From NCBI RefSeq assembly GCF_014174375.1, contig NZ_JABEQE010000022.1, forward strand, positions 1 through 55,859: a stretch of 55,859 bases of DNA, read 5' to 3'. A program made the translations under genes and the position numbers. Within the stretch, counting starts at the first letter, position 1. The number at the start of each line of letters is the position of its first letter. Positions 7,622 to 17,651 of the stretch are shown one piece after another. The notes beneath the pieces were generated by a model, which worked only from the letters and a program-made list of their open reading frames with translations, had not been told where the DNA came from and did no database searches. The DNA comes from Gluconacetobacter asukensis (GTDB lineage: Bacteria; Pseudomonadota; Alphaproteobacteria; Acetobacterales; Acetobacteraceae).

Positions 7622-8629
7622 TTAGCCCGCACTCTTCATTAACGAACCATACCTCGATTTCCGATCCCAAACAGAAATATCGTCATCTTTAGGGTAATTG
7701 GGCTCAAGAACATGGATCAGTCCATGCGTGATCGTCAGGGGGAACACTGTCAGATGGTCCTCGCCCTGAAATATACGCATCTGAATTTTCAAATGTGGGT
7801 AATGATGTTTTCGAAGACTCCCAATGAACGTCTGTAGATCCCTTACCATGTCATATTGATTATTCGGACGGTCCGGCGTCTCGGTCGATCCGACTCCGGC
7901 ATAGATATCTGCCTGGAGATCCCCGTGTGTGCCGGCATAGGCGTCTTCCAGCTTGAACATAACGTGATTGTCAAACCATAGTGACGGGCTCCCGAATATA
8001 TAATGCTGAAACATCTCTGGCTTGGTCAGAAGGCAATACACCCCGAAAAGACCACCATATGAGTGTCCGAGATAAATCTTGTTCTTCATGTCAACGTGGT
8101 AATGGGCAGCGACGTAGGGAAATATGTCTCGCTCGATGTAATCCTGATATTCTTTCGCTTCGCCGTATATCGGAGGCCGGCCCTGAATATCGGGCTTTAC
8201 GCCTCCATCTCCATTAGGTGTCGGCGTATAGTCCCGACGACGACTGAAAGCGGGGCTGTCTCCGATGGCGTAAGACAAGCCAACAATCACAGCATCTTCC
8301 ATGCCGGCCCCATGATCATTCATACGATTTGCAATACTGCGCACGACCGGGAAGCCGTAGTCGGCATCAGTCAGGAAGATAACTGGAAACTTGTCGTGGG
8401 GCCGGGATTTGTACGTTGCTGGCAGACTAACAAGAATCTGGTAATCTCGATGCAGACGAGATGCCGGAATGGTCGTGACCTCAGTGTCTTCCAGAACGTA
8501 TCGGTTGCCCATCTCTGGATTGTCAGCCGCATAAACGGAAAGTGGTATGATGGCTGAGATGAGAACCGAGAAAAGTCCGCTGAAAACCAGAACGCGCATT
8601 GTTTTTTGTTTCCGCCATGTTGGCGCCAT
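7622..8629 (-). CDS. secreted alpha/beta-hydrolase, putative esterase
   Basis: About 335 residues. A signal peptide (RVLVFSGLFSVLISAIIPLSVYA, cleavage near VYA-AD) is followed by a Fes/IroE-type esterase fold: QILVSLPATYKSRP, PVIFLTDADY, the nucleophile elbow GHSYGG, and a C-terminal FQGEDHLTVFP providing the likely His. Such enzymes hydrolyse siderophore or acyl esters in the periplasm; the substrate here is unknown. The start is uncertain: ATG 8629 has a weak GAAG box, GTG 8644 and ATG 8599 are alternatives. Base composition is clearly more AT-rich than both neighbours, which suggests recent transfer. Confidence 0.78.
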   Translation of the reverse strand: MAPTWRKQKTMRVLVFSGLFSVLISAIIPLSVYAADNPEMGNRYVLEDTEVTTIPASRLHRDYQILVSLPATYKSRPHDKFPVIFLTDADYGFPVVRSIANRMNDHGAGMEDAVIVGLSYAIGDSPAFSRRRDYTPTPNGDGGVKPDIQGRPPIYGEAKEYQDYIERDIFPYVAAHYHVDMKNKIYLGHSYGGLFGVYCLLTKPEMFQHYIFGSPSLWFDNHVMFKLEDAYAGTHGDLQADIYAGVGSTETPDRPNNQYDMVRDLQTFIGSLRKHHYPHLKIQMRIFQGEDHLTVFPLTITHGLIHVLEPNYPKDDDISVWDRKSRYGSLMKSAG

Positions 8630-8767
8630 AACGCCATTCTTCACTGTTGGAGTACCGCGTATCCGTTGACTGCCTTTTCGCGGACCTACCCCCGAAAGGG
8701 ACAGTCGCTTTTTCCTTATTCATCCGCCGAGACCAATCTTCCACTCCCCCCCCACGAACAGGGGGTG

Positions 8768-8810
8768 AAGGGGACGACCGTCCCCTTCCGGGTGCAGGGC
8801 AGAGCCCTGC
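8768..8810 (-). repeat. paired GC-rich palindromes downstream of the ABC exporter gene
   Basis: AAGGGGACG/CGTCCCCTT (8768-8787) and GCAGGGC/GCCCTGC (8794-8810) lie 8 bp beyond the exporter stop. They are likely a transcript end for the leftward gene and belong with the other double-palindrome sites in the window. No T-run is seen. Confidence 0.4.
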
Positions 8811-8817
8811 GACTCCC

Positions 8818-10650
8818 CTATCCATCCAGCGACTGCAACTCGAACAACCGCCGATACAACCCGCCTTCATGCGTCACCAGTTCCGCATGAGACCCGTCCT
8901 CGAGCAGCTCACCGTGGGCGAAGACCAGGATGCGGTCCAGCCCGACGACGGTGGACAGGCGGTGGGCGATGACCAGCACGGTGCGGCCGATCATCAGCCG
9001 TTCCATGGCTTCCTGCACCAGGATTTCCGATTCCGAATCCAGGCTGGACGTGGCCTCGTCGAAGATCAGGATCGGGGCATTGGCCAGGAAGGCACGGGCG
9101 ATCGCCACGCGCTGGCGTTCGCCGCCCGACAGTTTGACGCCGCGTTCGCCGACCATGGTGGCGTAGCCCTTGGGCAGGCGGTTGATGAAGCCGGCTGCAT
9201 TGGCCTGCCGCGCGGCTTCCTCGATCTCGGCCATCGACGCGCCGGGGCGGCCATAGGCGATGTTTTCGGCCAGCGAGCGATGGAACAGCACCGGTTCCTG
9301 CTGCACGATCGCGATCTGCGAGCGCAGGCTCTCCTGCGTCACGGTGGCGATGTCGATACCGTCGATCAGGATCCGGCCCGAGGTAACGTCATACAAACGC
9401 TGCAACAGTTTGATCAGCGTGGTCTTGCCCGACCCAGAGGGCCCGACCAGCGCGACGCGGCTGCCGGCGGGGATGTCGATCGACAGATCATGGAACAGCG
9501 GCCGGGTCTGCGCCCGATAGCCGAAACCGACGTGATCGAAACGGATAGCGCCATGCGTCACGCGCAGCGTGCCGGCCCCCGGCCGATCCGCGACGCCCAG
9601 CGGCAGGCGATAGATGGCGACCAGTTCTTCCATCTCGTTCACCGAACGCTGGACCATCGAGATCTGCTGCCCGATATCGCGCAGATAGCCCTGCACCAGG
9701 AACACCATGGTCAGCACATAGGCCACGTCGCCGGGCCCGGCGCGGCCGCGCCACCACAGGGCCAGCACCGCGCTGATCAGCAGCACCCGCATGAGCAGGG
9801 CCGCCACGTTCTGCAGATTTCCCGAATTGGTGCCCCGGATCCACGACCGTTCCGTCCGCGTCTGCCACCGCGCAAGGATGCGCGACAGATGCGCGTCCTC
9901 GCGCTGTTCGGCGCCGAACGCCTTGACGACGGAATTGCAGGTGACGGCATCGGCCAGCGCCGCACCCATGCGGGTATCCCATTTATTCGCCAGTCGGGCG
10001 GAGGGCGCGACGTAGCGCAGGGTCAACCAGGTGGACATCGCCACCAGCAGGATCGAACTGACCCCCAGCAGCAGGCCCATCGACGGCCAGTGCGCCGCCA
10101 GGACGACCGTGGTCGCAGCCAGCACCAGCACGCTGGGCAGCAGCATCAGCATCAGCGTGTCGGCCAGTGTGTCGGTGGCCCACATGCCGCGCGTCAGCCG
10201 GCGCACGGTCGAGCCTGCGAAGGTATTGCCATGCCAGTCGGTCGAAAAACGCTGCACACGGGCAAAGGCGCTTTCGGCGATGCCGCGCATGGTGCGCGCG
10301 GTCAGATGCGTGATGCCCAGATAGGACATGCGGCGCCCGGCCACGCCCAGCAGGCCCAGCAGCACCAGCCCGCCGACCATCCACAGCGCACCGCGCCGGG
10401 CGGCCTCCATCGCCGGAGTGGCAACCGCGCCTCCCGCTGCCCCGCCTGCTGCGCGCGAGACGTCATCAACCATCCAGCCGGCCAGCAGCGGGGTGGCCAC
10501 GTCGGCCACCGTTGCCACCGAAACGCCTGCCAGCGTCCAGGCCAGCGCGCCGGGATGGCGCAGCCAGCGGCGGATCACGAAGCCCAGAACTTCGGCGAAT
10601 TCATTGCGCGCGGGGCGCTCCTGGCCCGACGCGGCTTGTTGGTCTGTCAT
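8818..10650 (-). CDS. ABC-type exporter, fused membrane and ATPase domains
   Basis: 610 residues in the order expected of a type IV exporter half-transporter. Six membrane helices span about 30-310, and the ATPase domain spans about 365-605. The ATPase has Walker A GPSGSGKTT (about 404), signature LSGGERQRVAIARA (about 506), Walker B ILIFDEATSSLD and the H-loop VIAHRLSTV. The start at 10650 is supported by GGAG 4-6 nt upstream; ATG 10668 is an alternative. It would work as a homodimer in the inner membrane. The family covers lipid A flippases and drug or peptide exporters; nothing here picks a substrate. The upstream 260 bp before nth show only GC-rich inverted repeats. Confidence 0.88.
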   Translation of the reverse strand: MTDQQAASGQERPARNEFAEVLGFVIRRWLRHPGALAWTLAGVSVATVADVATPLLAGWMVDDVSRAAGGAAGGAVATPAMEAARRGALWMVGGLVLLGLLGVAGRRMSYLGITHLTARTMRGIAESAFARVQRFSTDWHGNTFAGSTVRRLTRGMWATDTLADTLMLMLLPSVLVLAATTVVLAAHWPSMGLLLGVSSILLVAMSTWLTLRYVAPSARLANKWDTRMGAALADAVTCNSVVKAFGAEQREDAHLSRILARWQTRTERSWIRGTNSGNLQNVAALLMRVLLISAVLALWWRGRAGPGDVAYVLTMVFLVQGYLRDIGQQISMVQRSVNEMEELVAIYRLPLGVADRPGAGTLRVTHGAIRFDHVGFGYRAQTRPLFHDLSIDIPAGSRVALVGPSGSGKTTLIKLLQRLYDVTSGRILIDGIDIATVTQESLRSQIAIVQQEPVLFHRSLAENIAYGRPGASMAEIEEAARQANAAGFINRLPKGYATMVGERGVKLSGGERQRVAIARAFLANAPILIFDEATSSLDSESEILVQEAMERLMIGRTVLVIAHRLSTVVGLDRILVFAHGELLEDGSHAELVTHEGGLYRRLFELQSLDG

Positions 10651-10911
10651 GATGCTCCGGCCGGTCATGCCGGCCATCCTTGTGCGTCCGCCCCAACCGC
10701 GGCGACGGCGCGGGCCGTCGCGTGCCGCGCGGCGCGCGCCCGCGCCGCACGATGGGCATTCTGATCTTGTCCCGGTTTTCGGGCCGAACTATCGCCGTGC
10801 CGCCACCGGAACGCAAGACGGCGCAGCCGTCTCGCGCGCCGACGATTTACAGATCACGCCGTCCGGCCGAAAACGGATCATCCCTTTCTTCCACCTTCCC
10901 GCAGAGACGGC

Positions 10912-11598
10912 ATGACCCGCACACCCACCGCCCGCCCGCCCGGCGCCCGCCGCCGCATGACGCTGAAGGAAGTCGAGCGCTTCATCACCCTGCTGGCCGA
11001 CGCCCACCCCAATGCGGAAAGCGAGCTGGATTTCGTCGACGATTACACGCTGCTGGTCGCCGTCGCCCTGTCCGCGCAGGCCACCGATATCTCGGTCAAC
11101 CGCGTGACCAAGGGCCTGTTCCGCGACGCCCCCAACCCCGCCGCGATGGTGGCGCTGGGCGAAGAGGCGGTCGGCGACCATATCCGCACCATCGGCCTGT
11201 GGCGCACCAAGGCGCGCAATGTCGTCGCCCTGTCGCAGGCCCTGCTGGACCAGCATGGCGGCCAGGTCCCGCACGACCGCGCGGCGCTGGAAGCCCTGCC
11301 CGGCGTGGGCCGCAAGACCGCGAACGTGGTGATGAACGTGGCCTTCGGCGACAGCACCATGGCCGTCGATACCCATATCTTCCGCATCGGCAACCGCACC
11401 GGCCTGGCCCCCGGCAAGACCCCCCGCGCGGTGGAGGACCAATTGGTCGCCCGCATCCCGGCCCCGATGCTGCGCCCCGCGCATCACTGGCTGATCCTGC
11501 ACGGACGCTATGTCTGCAAGGCTCGCCGCCCGGAATGCTGGCGGTGCCCGGCGATCGAGCCTTGCCAGTATACGGGGAAGGTGTTGGCGCCGCCTTGA
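10912..11598 (+). CDS. nth: endonuclease III
   Basis: Base-excision repair DNA glycosylase/AP lyase for oxidised pyrimidines. 228 residues. The helix-hairpin-helix LPGVGRKTANVV contains the catalytic Lys near 135, and the catalytic Asp is near 153 in VDTHIFR. The C-terminal 4Fe-4S loop shows the exact C-x6-C-x2-C-x5-C pattern (CKARRPECWRCPAIEPC). The ATG at 10912 has only a weak GAGA box. It runs toward comEC and is separated from it by a hairpin element at 11603-11722 that probably ends both transcripts. Confidence 0.95.
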   Translation: MTRTPTARPPGARRRMTLKEVERFITLLADAHPNAESELDFVDDYTLLVAVALSAQATDISVNRVTKGLFRDAPNPAAMVALGEEAVGDHIRTIGLWRTKARNVVALSQALLDQHGGQVPHDRAALEALPGVGRKTANVVMNVAFGDSTMAVDTHIFRIGNRTGLAPGKTPRAVEDQLVARIPAPMLRPAHHWLILHGRYVCKARRPECWRCPAIEPCQYTGKVLAPP

Positions 11599-11602
11599 GG
11601 CT

Positions 11603-11722
11603 GTTCTTTTTTGAAAAAAAGAACCAAAAAACTTCTGATCTGTTCAGGAGTTTTTTGCTGGGACAGTCGATGTCCCTAAACGGATAAAAGTCTTTTTGCT
11701 TCTTTTTCTTCAGAAAAAGAAG
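11603..11722. repeat. 120-bp hairpin element, copy 1
   Basis: Left end GTTCTTTTTT/AAAAAAGAAC (11603-11624), central GGGACA/TGTCCC (11660-11676), right end CTTCTTTTTC/GAAAAAGAAG (11699-11722). The reverse complement of the right end resembles the left end through the CAAAAA-ACTTTT flank, so the element has inverted, self-folding ends like a REP doublet. It fills almost the whole gap between nth and comEC and can act as a terminator in both directions. Confidence 0.7.
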
Positions 11723-11724
11723 AC

Positions 11725-13800
11725 CTACTCCCGCTGCGCCAACGGCAGAACGGGCATCCCATGCTGTCCCGGCGCCAGCACCCAAGGGCGCGCCCCACGC
11801 CAGTCACGGTCCGAGACCACAAGCGGACCACCGGAGCGCAGGAAGACGGCCTGCGCGCCGCTTTTCCACGTCGTCAGCGTGTCGAGCATGCGTACGCCCG
11901 GACAACCCGCATCATCGGGCGCCAGCGTGATCAGCAGAACCATTCCCGCGCAACCGGCCGCTGGCGCATCCCGCAGGCACACACCATCGCGGCAGGTCGT
12001 GATGCCACCGGGGGCAATCGGCAGCGCCAGGGCCTGCCGCCAATCGTCCTCGACCAGCCGTTCGCTGCCCGGACGCGGGCCGACGCGCAGCACCGCACCA
12101 TCACGCACCGCCACCGTGCGCCCGTCGGGAGAAAGCAGCAGATCCGGCCGCACGACCAGGAGAGGCACGGCCAGAGCCAGCACCATCGGCCCCACGCCCC
12201 ACCAGCGCCATCGCCCGGCCCACAGGCAGAGCCAGCAGAGGCCCAGCAGCCATATGGCCAGCCCCCAGCCCGGCATGGCGGGCACCGCCAGCCGCGCCGC
12301 CGGCCAGCCGGAGACCATGCGCGCCAGATCGAGGATCAGCCCGATGCCCCAGCCCATCGGCACCAGCGCCATGGCCTCCGCCCCCCATGGCATCAGCAGC
12401 AGGGACAGCAGGCCCAGCGGCAGGACCCACATCGCCATCAGCGGCACCGCCAGCAGATTGGCCAGCACGAACCAGGGCTGAAGCGTGCCGAAATGCGCCA
12501 TCACCACCGGCACCGTCGCCCCCCCGGCCAGCAGGCTGGCCTGCGCCAGATGCGCGATGTGGCGCAGGGCACGCCGCCACCAGCCGGGCTGCTCGATCAG
12601 GCGGACAAAGAGCGGACGCGTGACCTCGGCCCCCGCCGCCAGCGCCATGACGGCGGCCAGCGACATCTGCAGCGGGGCCTCCAGCAGGTCGGCCGGCCCG
12701 GTCAGCAGCAGCAGGATTGCCCCCACAGCCAACCCGCGCAGCGAGAGCGCCCGCCGGCCGGTGACGATGGCCAGCACCACCAGCGCCGCCATGGTCAGGC
12801 TGCGCAAAGCCGGCAGATGCGCGCCCGTCAGCGCCACATACAAAATGCCGGCCGCCAGCCCGGCAATGGCGGCGATCGACCGGCATGGCCAGTACAGCGT
12901 CGCCCATTCCGAACAGGCCAGCAGCAGCCGCACCACCGCCACCGACACGCCCATGACGATGCCCAGATGCAGCCCCGCCACCGCCAGCAGATGGGCCAGC
13001 CCCGCATCGGCGAACGCGTCGCGATCCGCCTGTTTCATTCCCACGGCGGAACCGGTCAGCACCGCCGTCGCCACCCCGCCCGCGGCACCCGGCAGCACAT
13101 GCAGGATATGCGCCGATACGCGCTCGCGCAGTGCCTCCAGCGACGACGCCCCCGGCACCGGCCCGAGCGCCTGCGCCCGGCCCAGGGCCATGCCACCGCC
13201 GGCCGTTCCGTCGAAATAGGCACGACGCTGCCGGTCAGGACCGCCGGGCAAGGACGGAGGCGCCGGTGGCCGCAACAAGGCACGCACCCGCACGACCATG
13301 CCCGGAACAGGCACCAGCGGATCATCGGCGCGCAGGCGCACGCGCAGGATGCGGCGCAGGGGTGGCATGCCGGAATCGAGCGGGTCGTCCAGTACCGCAT
13401 CGGCCAGATCCAGCCGCCGGACGGAGGGACCATCGGCCGGCAGCAGGGCCACGGCCACGATGCGCCCGGTGACGATGGTCGCGCGCGCCGGCAGGTCGGG
13501 CAAAGGCGGCTGACGGTGCGTGGCCCAGAACGCGGCCAGAAACCCCAAGGCCAGCGTCGCGGCGCCCCCGCCGAGCACACGCGGCGCCAGCGCATAGGGC
13601 CGCCATGCGATCCAGCCGAGCCCCAGAACAGCAATGCCGGCCCAGGCAAGAACTCCCGGCGTTCCGGGTTCGTGGCGCAGCCGGAAATACCACGCGATGC
13701 CCAGCCCCAGCCCGACCGGCAGCCACAGCGCCAGACGCCGGTGTTCCGCCAGCAACAAGCCGGCCAACGCGTCCCGTTCTTTTTTGAAAAAAAGAACCAA
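11725..13800 (-). CDS. comEC: ComEC/Rec2-family DNA uptake channel
   Basis: About 680-691 residues, strongly hydrophobic, consistent with the polytopic inner-membrane channel that takes up single-stranded DNA. The family core HLLAVAGLHLGIVMG is present, preceded by AGGVATAVLTGSAVGMKQADRDAFADAG in shorter pieces and by an N-terminal DUF4131-like part. No metal-binding HxHxDH motif is seen in the C-terminal part, as is usual for alphaproteobacterial forms. The start is odd: a TTG at 13800 would make the first residues (VLFFKKER) come from the hairpin repeat, and a TTG at 13767 is an alternative. The stop codon abuts the other repeat copy. dprA also lies in this window, about 4.5 kb away. Confidence 0.85.
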   Translation of the reverse strand: MVLFFKKERDALAGLLLAEHRRLALWLPVGLGLGIAWYFRLRHEPGTPGVLAWAGIAVLGLGWIAWRPYALAPRVLGGGAATLALGFLAAFWATHRQPPLPDLPARATIVTGRIVAVALLPADGPSVRRLDLADAVLDDPLDSGMPPLRRILRVRLRADDPLVPVPGMVVRVRALLRPPAPPSLPGGPDRQRRAYFDGTAGGGMALGRAQALGPVPGASSLEALRERVSAHILHVLPGAAGGVATAVLTGSAVGMKQADRDAFADAGLAHLLAVAGLHLGIVMGVSVAVVRLLLACSEWATLYWPCRSIAAIAGLAAGILYVALTGAHLPALRSLTMAALVVLAIVTGRRALSLRGLAVGAILLLLTGPADLLEAPLQMSLAAVMALAAGAEVTRPLFVRLIEQPGWWRRALRHIAHLAQASLLAGGATVPVVMAHFGTLQPWFVLANLLAVPLMAMWVLPLGLLSLLLMPWGAEAMALVPMGWGIGLILDLARMVSGWPAARLAVPAMPGWGLAIWLLGLCWLCLWAGRWRWWGVGPMVLALAVPLLVVRPDLLLSPDGRTVAVRDGAVLRVGPRPGSERLVEDDWRQALALPIAPGGITTCRDGVCLRDAPAAGCAGMVLLITLAPDDAGCPGVRMLDTLTTWKSGAQAVFLRSGGPLVVSDRDWRGARPWVLAPGQHGMPVLPLAQRE

Positions 13801-13897
13801 AAAACTTTTAGCCTTTTAAAGGGAAAACCGCCGGACAAGGCGGAATGCCGACAACAGATTAAAAGTCTTTTTGCTTCTTTTTCTCCAGAAAAAGAAG
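13776..13897. repeat. 122-bp hairpin element, copy 2
   Basis: Same ends and order as the element at 11603-11722: GTTCTTTTTT/AAAAAAGAAC (13776-13797) and CTTCTTTTTC/GAAAAAGAAG (13874-13897). The middle differs, with CCGCC/GGCGG around 13828-13843. It covers the start region of comEC and the leader side of gltX, so it lies between two divergent genes. Confidence 0.7.
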
Positions 13898-13978
13898 AGA
13901 CAAACGCCCAAGCCCCGCAACGCTCCCATACCGGCGCCCCCTGTCGGCAAACAGCGTCTCATGGTAAGGAGCCGGCTC

Positions 13979-15379
13979 ATGACCGTTCGTACGCGCTTCG
14001 CACCGAGCCCGACCGGGTTGCTGCATATCGGCAACGCCCGCGCCGCCCTGTTCAACTTCCTCTATGCCCGCCACCATGGGGGAAAATTCCTGCTTCGTAT
14101 CGAGGATACGGACCGCGAGCGGTCGACCCAGCATGCGGTCGACGTGCTGTTCGACGGGCTGGCCTGGATGGGCATCACCCCGGACGAGGAACCGGTGTTC
14201 CAGTCCACGCGCCAGGCCCGGCATGCCGAAATCGCGCATCATCTGCTGGCGCAGAACCTGGCCTATCGCTGCTACTGCACGCAGGAAGAACTGCAGCAGA
14301 TGCGCGAGCAGGCGATGGCCGAGGGCAAGCCGCCCCGCTACAACGGCTACTGGCGCGATCGTGATCCGTCCGAAGCCCCGCCCGGCGCGCCCTATACCGT
14401 GCGCATCCGCGCCCCGCGCGAGGGCGAGGCAGTGATCCAGGACCTGGTGCAGGGCGATGTCCGCGTCGCCAATGCCGAAATGGACGACATGATCATCCTG
14501 CGCGCCGACGGCACGCCGGTCTATCAGCTGGCGGTGGTGGTGGACGACCATGACATGGACATCACCCATGTCATCAGGGGCGACGACCACCTGACCAACA
14601 CGTTCCGCCAGGCGATGATCTATCGCGCCATGGGCTGGGACCTGCCGAAATTCGCGCACCTGCCGCTGATCCACGGGCCGGACGGCGCCAAGCTGTCCAA
14701 GCGCCACGGCGCGCAGTCGGTCGTGGAATTCCGCGACATGGGCTACCTGCCCGAGGCCTTGAACAACTATCTGCTGCGTCTCGGCTGGGGCCACGGCGAT
14801 GCCGAGATCCTGTCGCGCGACGAGCAGATCCAGCTGTTCGACCTGGACGGCGTCGGCCGGTCGCCCTCGCGCATGGATTACGCCAAGCTGTCGCACCTGA
14901 ACGGCGTCTGGCTGCGCCAGGCCGACGATGCGCGCCTGACCGACGACGTGCTGGAACGCCTGGCCGGGCGCGAGGGCGTGACCGTGGACGACACGCTGCG
15001 CGCGCGCGTGCTCACCCTGATGCCCGGCCTGAAGGAGCGTGCGAAGACGCTGGTCGAACTGGCCGACAGCGCCGCCTTCCTGGGCCGGCATGTGCCGCTG
15101 GCCTTCGACCCCAAGGCCGAGAAGCTGCTGACCGACGAGGCCCGCGCCATGCTGGGCCTGCTGGCCCGCGAACTGGCTGTGCTGGCGGATTTCGATGCGC
15201 CCTCGATCGACGCCGCCCTGCGTCACTTCGCCGAGAATCACGGCCACAAGCTGGGCCAGGTGGCCCAGCCCCTGCGCGCCGCGATGACCGGCGGCGCGAC
15301 CTCGCCCGGCATCGACGCCACGCTGGCCGCCCTGGGAAGGGACGAGGTGATGGCGCGGCTGGGAGCCGTCGCCCGATGA
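13979..15379 (+). CDS. gltX: glutamyl-tRNA synthetase
   Basis: Class I synthetase charging tRNA-Glu (and possibly tRNA-Gln). 466 residues, normal length. The HIGH box is HIGN at 15-18 ([15 protein letters not shown]) and the KMSKS equivalent is KLSKRHG near 238. The ATG at 13979 follows AAGGAG by 8 nt; the longer open frame upstream only translates the hairpin repeat. Bacteria of this group often carry two gltX genes, so this may be either copy. The stop overlaps the pyrB start by 4 bp. Confidence 0.95.
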   Translation: MTVRTRFAPSPTGLLHIGNARAALFNFLYARHHGGKFLLRIEDTDRERSTQHAVDVLFDGLAWMGITPDEEPVFQSTRQARHAEIAHHLLAQNLAYRCYCTQEELQQMREQAMAEGKPPRYNGYWRDRDPSEAPPGAPYTVRIRAPREGEAVIQDLVQGDVRVANAEMDDMIILRADGTPVYQLAVVVDDHDMDITHVIRGDDHLTNTFRQAMIYRAMGWDLPKFAHLPLIHGPDGAKLSKRHGAQSVVEFRDMGYLPEALNNYLLRLGWGHGDAEILSRDEQIQLFDLDGVGRSPSRMDYAKLSHLNGVWLRQADDARLTDDVLERLAGREGVTVDDTLRARVLTLMPGLKERAKTLVELADSAAFLGRHVPLAFDPKAEKLLTDEARAMLGLLARELAVLADFDAPSIDAALRHFAENHGHKLGQVAQPLRAAMTGGATSPGIDATLAALGRDEVMARLGAVAR

Positions 15380-16341
15380 ACGACAGCCCGCGCGCGGCGC
15401 CGCCCCGGTTCTTCCCGCAGCACGGGCGGCACCTGCTGGGTCTCCAGGGCATGCATCCGACCCGGATCGTGCCCTTCCTGGACCTGGCCGAGAGCTATGC
15501 GCTGATGAACCGCTCGCGCCAGACGCCGCGCGACCGGCTGCGCGGGCGCACGGTCATCAACCTGTTCTTCGAGGACAGCACGCGCACCCGTACCTCGTTC
15601 GAGCTGGCCGCGAAGCGACTGGGGGCGGACGTGGTCAACATGACGGTGGCCACCTCGTCGGTGAACAAGGGCGAGACGCTGCTGGATACCGCCGCGACGC
15701 TGAACGCGATGCGCACCGACCTGCTGGTGGTGCGCCATTCGCAGTCCGGCGCGCCGGCGCTGCTGGCCCGCAAGGTCGAGGCCTGCGTGATCAATGCCGG
15801 CGACGGCACCCACGAGCACCCAACCCAGGCCCTGCTGGACGCACTGACCATCCGCCGGCATTTCGGCACGCTGCACGGGCTGACGGTGGCGATCTGCGGC
15901 GATGTCAGCCACAGCCGGGTGGCACGGTCGAACATCCACCTGCTGACGGCCATGGGCGCGCGCGTGCGGGTGGTCGGGCCGCCGACGCTGATCCCAGGCG
16001 CCATCGGCGCGCTGGGCGTGGATGTCCATTACACGATGGAAGACGGGCTGCGCGACGCCGACGTGGTGATGATGCTGCGCATGCAGCGCGAGCGGATGAA
16101 TGGCGGCCAGGTGCCCAGCCCGCGCGAATATTTCCGTTTCTACGGGCTGGACCTCAAGCGGCTGGCCCTGGCCCGGCCCGAGGCGCTGGTGATGCATCCC
16201 GGCCCGATGAATCGCGGCGTCGAGATCGAAAGCCGCGTCGCCGATTCAGACCAGAGCGTGATCCGCGAACAGGTCGAAATGGGAGTGGCCGTGCGCATGG
16301 CCGTCCTGGACCTGCTGTCGCGCGCCGGAGACCAGACGTGA
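15376..16341 (+). CDS. pyrB: aspartate carbamoyltransferase catalytic subunit
   Basis: Condenses carbamoyl phosphate and aspartate, the first committed step of pyrimidine synthesis. 321 residues. The carbamoyl phosphate motif [13 protein letters not shown] is at about 56-68, with [23 protein letters not shown] (catalytic His/Gln region) and [10 protein letters not shown] near the C-terminus. The ATG overlaps the gltX stop (ATGA). It is followed with 4-bp overlap by a dihydroorotase-like gene, the arrangement known for ATCase-pseudo-dihydroorotase complexes; no pyrI is present. Confidence 0.96.
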   Translation: MNDSPRAAPPRFFPQHGRHLLGLQGMHPTRIVPFLDLAESYALMNRSRQTPRDRLRGRTVINLFFEDSTRTRTSFELAAKRLGADVVNMTVATSSVNKGETLLDTAATLNAMRTDLLVVRHSQSGAPALLARKVEACVINAGDGTHEHPTQALLDALTIRRHFGTLHGLTVAICGDVSHSRVARSNIHLLTAMGARVRVVGPPTLIPGAIGALGVDVHYTMEDGLRDADVVMMLRMQRERMNGGQVPSPREYFRFYGLDLKRLALARPEALVMHPGPMNRGVEIESRVADSDQSVIREQVEMGVAVRMAVLDLLSRAGDQT

Positions 16342-17651
16342 CCGCCTCTCCCCTCTCGGCCCCGCCGATCCTGTTCGAGAATGTCCGCCTGATCGACCCC
16401 GCGCGCGGGCTGGACCGGCCCGGACGCCTGCTGGTCCAGGGCGGCGTGATCGCCGGCACCGACCTGCCGGGCGCCGAAGGCGTGCCCGAGGGCGCCCGGC
16501 AGGTCGATGGCGGCGGCGCGGTACTGTGCCCCGGCCTGGTGGACATGCGGGTGGCGATCGGCGAGCCCGGATTCGAATATCGCGAAACGGTGGCCTCGGC
16601 CGCGCGGGCGGCGGCGGCGGGCGGCGTCACCACCATGGCGGTGCTGCCCAACAGCCAGCCGGCGATCGACGATCCGGCACTGGTGCGGCACCTGCGCGCG
16701 CGCGGCGAGGAAACGGGCACGGTCTCGATCCTGCCCTATGGCGCGCTGACGCGGCGGTGCGAAGGCACCGAGATGGCCGAGATCGGCCTGCTGGACGAGG
16801 CCGGGGCGGTCGCCTTCACCGACGGCACGCGCGCGCTGGCCGATGCGCGGATGATGCGGCTGGCCCTGACCTATGCCAGGGGCTTCGACGCGCTGGTGGT
16901 CCAGCACCCCGAGGACCCGTCGCTGGCGCGCGGCGGCTGCGCCACCGATGGCGAACTGGCGACGCGCCTGGGCCTGCCGGGCATTCCCACGGCGGCCGAG
17001 GCGATCATGATCGCCCGTGACCTGCGCCTGGCCGAACTGACGCGCGGCCGGCTGCATTTCGCCCATGTCTCGACGGCGGAAGGGCTGGAGCTGATCCGGG
17101 CGGCCAAGGCGCGCGGCCTGCGCGTGACCTGCGACACCGCGCCGCCCTATTTCGACCTGAACGAAACCGCGATCGGCGATTTCCGCACCTATGCCAAACT
17201 GTCGCCGCCGCTGCGCGGCGAAGTAGACCGGCTGGCCGTCTGCGCCGCGCTGGCGGATGGGACGATCGACGCCATCGCCTCGGACCACGCGCCCTGCGAC
17301 GCCGACGACAAGCGCCAGCCCTTCGCCGTGGCCTCGGCCGGCGGCACCGGGCTGGCCACGCTGCTGGCCGTCACGCTGGCGCGAGTCCATGGCGGCACGC
17401 TGTCGCTGATCGACGCGCTGGGCCTGCTGACCCACCGGCCCGCCACCCTGCTGGGCAGCGACGCCGGCACGCTGGCCGATGGGGCCGAGGCCGATCTCTG
17501 CCTGTTCGACCTGGATCGCGCGTGGAAGATCGAGGCCGACGCCCTGCCGGGCCGGGCCCGCAACACGCCCTTCGACGGGCGGGCGGTGGAAGGCCGGGTG
17601 CTGGGCACATGGAAGGCCGGGCGCCAGGTCTACGGGCAGGACGCGGCATGA
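16338..17651 (+). CDS. pyrC: dihydroorotase-like protein lacking the HxH zinc motif
   Basis: 437 residues of the amidohydrolase fold, starting with GTG inside the pyrB stop. Most landmarks of class I dihydroorotase are present: [18 protein letters not shown] (Asp), QHPED (His), FAHVSTAEG (His), ASDHAPC (Asp). The first two zinc ligands, normally DxHxH, read DMRVA here (Arg71, Ala73). That points to a PyrX-like partner that helps assemble aspartate carbamoyltransferase rather than a normal enzyme. If so, an active pyrC should exist elsewhere in the genome. The fold is certain; activity is doubtful. Confidence 0.85.
   Translation: MTASPLSAPPILFENVRLIDPARGLDRPGRLLVQGGVIAGTDLPGAEGVPEGARQVDGGGAVLCPGLVDMRVAIGEPGFEYRETVASAARAAAAGGVTTMAVLPNSQPAIDDPALVRHLRARGEETGTVSILPYGALTRRCEGTEMAEIGLLDEAGAVAFTDGTRALADARMMRLALTYARGFDALVVQHPEDPSLARGGCATDGELATRLGLPGIPTAAEAIMIARDLRLAELTRGRLHFAHVSTAEGLELIRAAKARGLRVTCDTAPPYFDLNETAIGDFRTYAKLSPPLRGEVDRLAVCAALADGTIDAIASDHAPCDADDKRQPFAVASAGGTGLATLLAVTLARVHGGTLSLIDALGLLTHRPATLLGSDAGTLADGAEADLCLFDLDRAWKIEADALPGRARNTPFDGRAVEGRVLGTWKAGRQVYGQDAA

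Noticed and set aside
8647-10764. 705-codon open frame opposite the ABC exporter gene
   Set aside because: Gln/His/Arg-rich low-complexity product, typical of the antisense frame of a GC-rich gene; the opposite strand has all ABC motifs.
13871-13978. N-terminal extension of gltX
   Set aside because: The extra codons only translate the hairpin repeat; AAGGAG places the start at 13979.
11761-14364. 867-codon plus-strand frame across comEC and into gltX
   Set aside because: Antisense to comEC and out of frame with gltX; composition is typical of a shadow.
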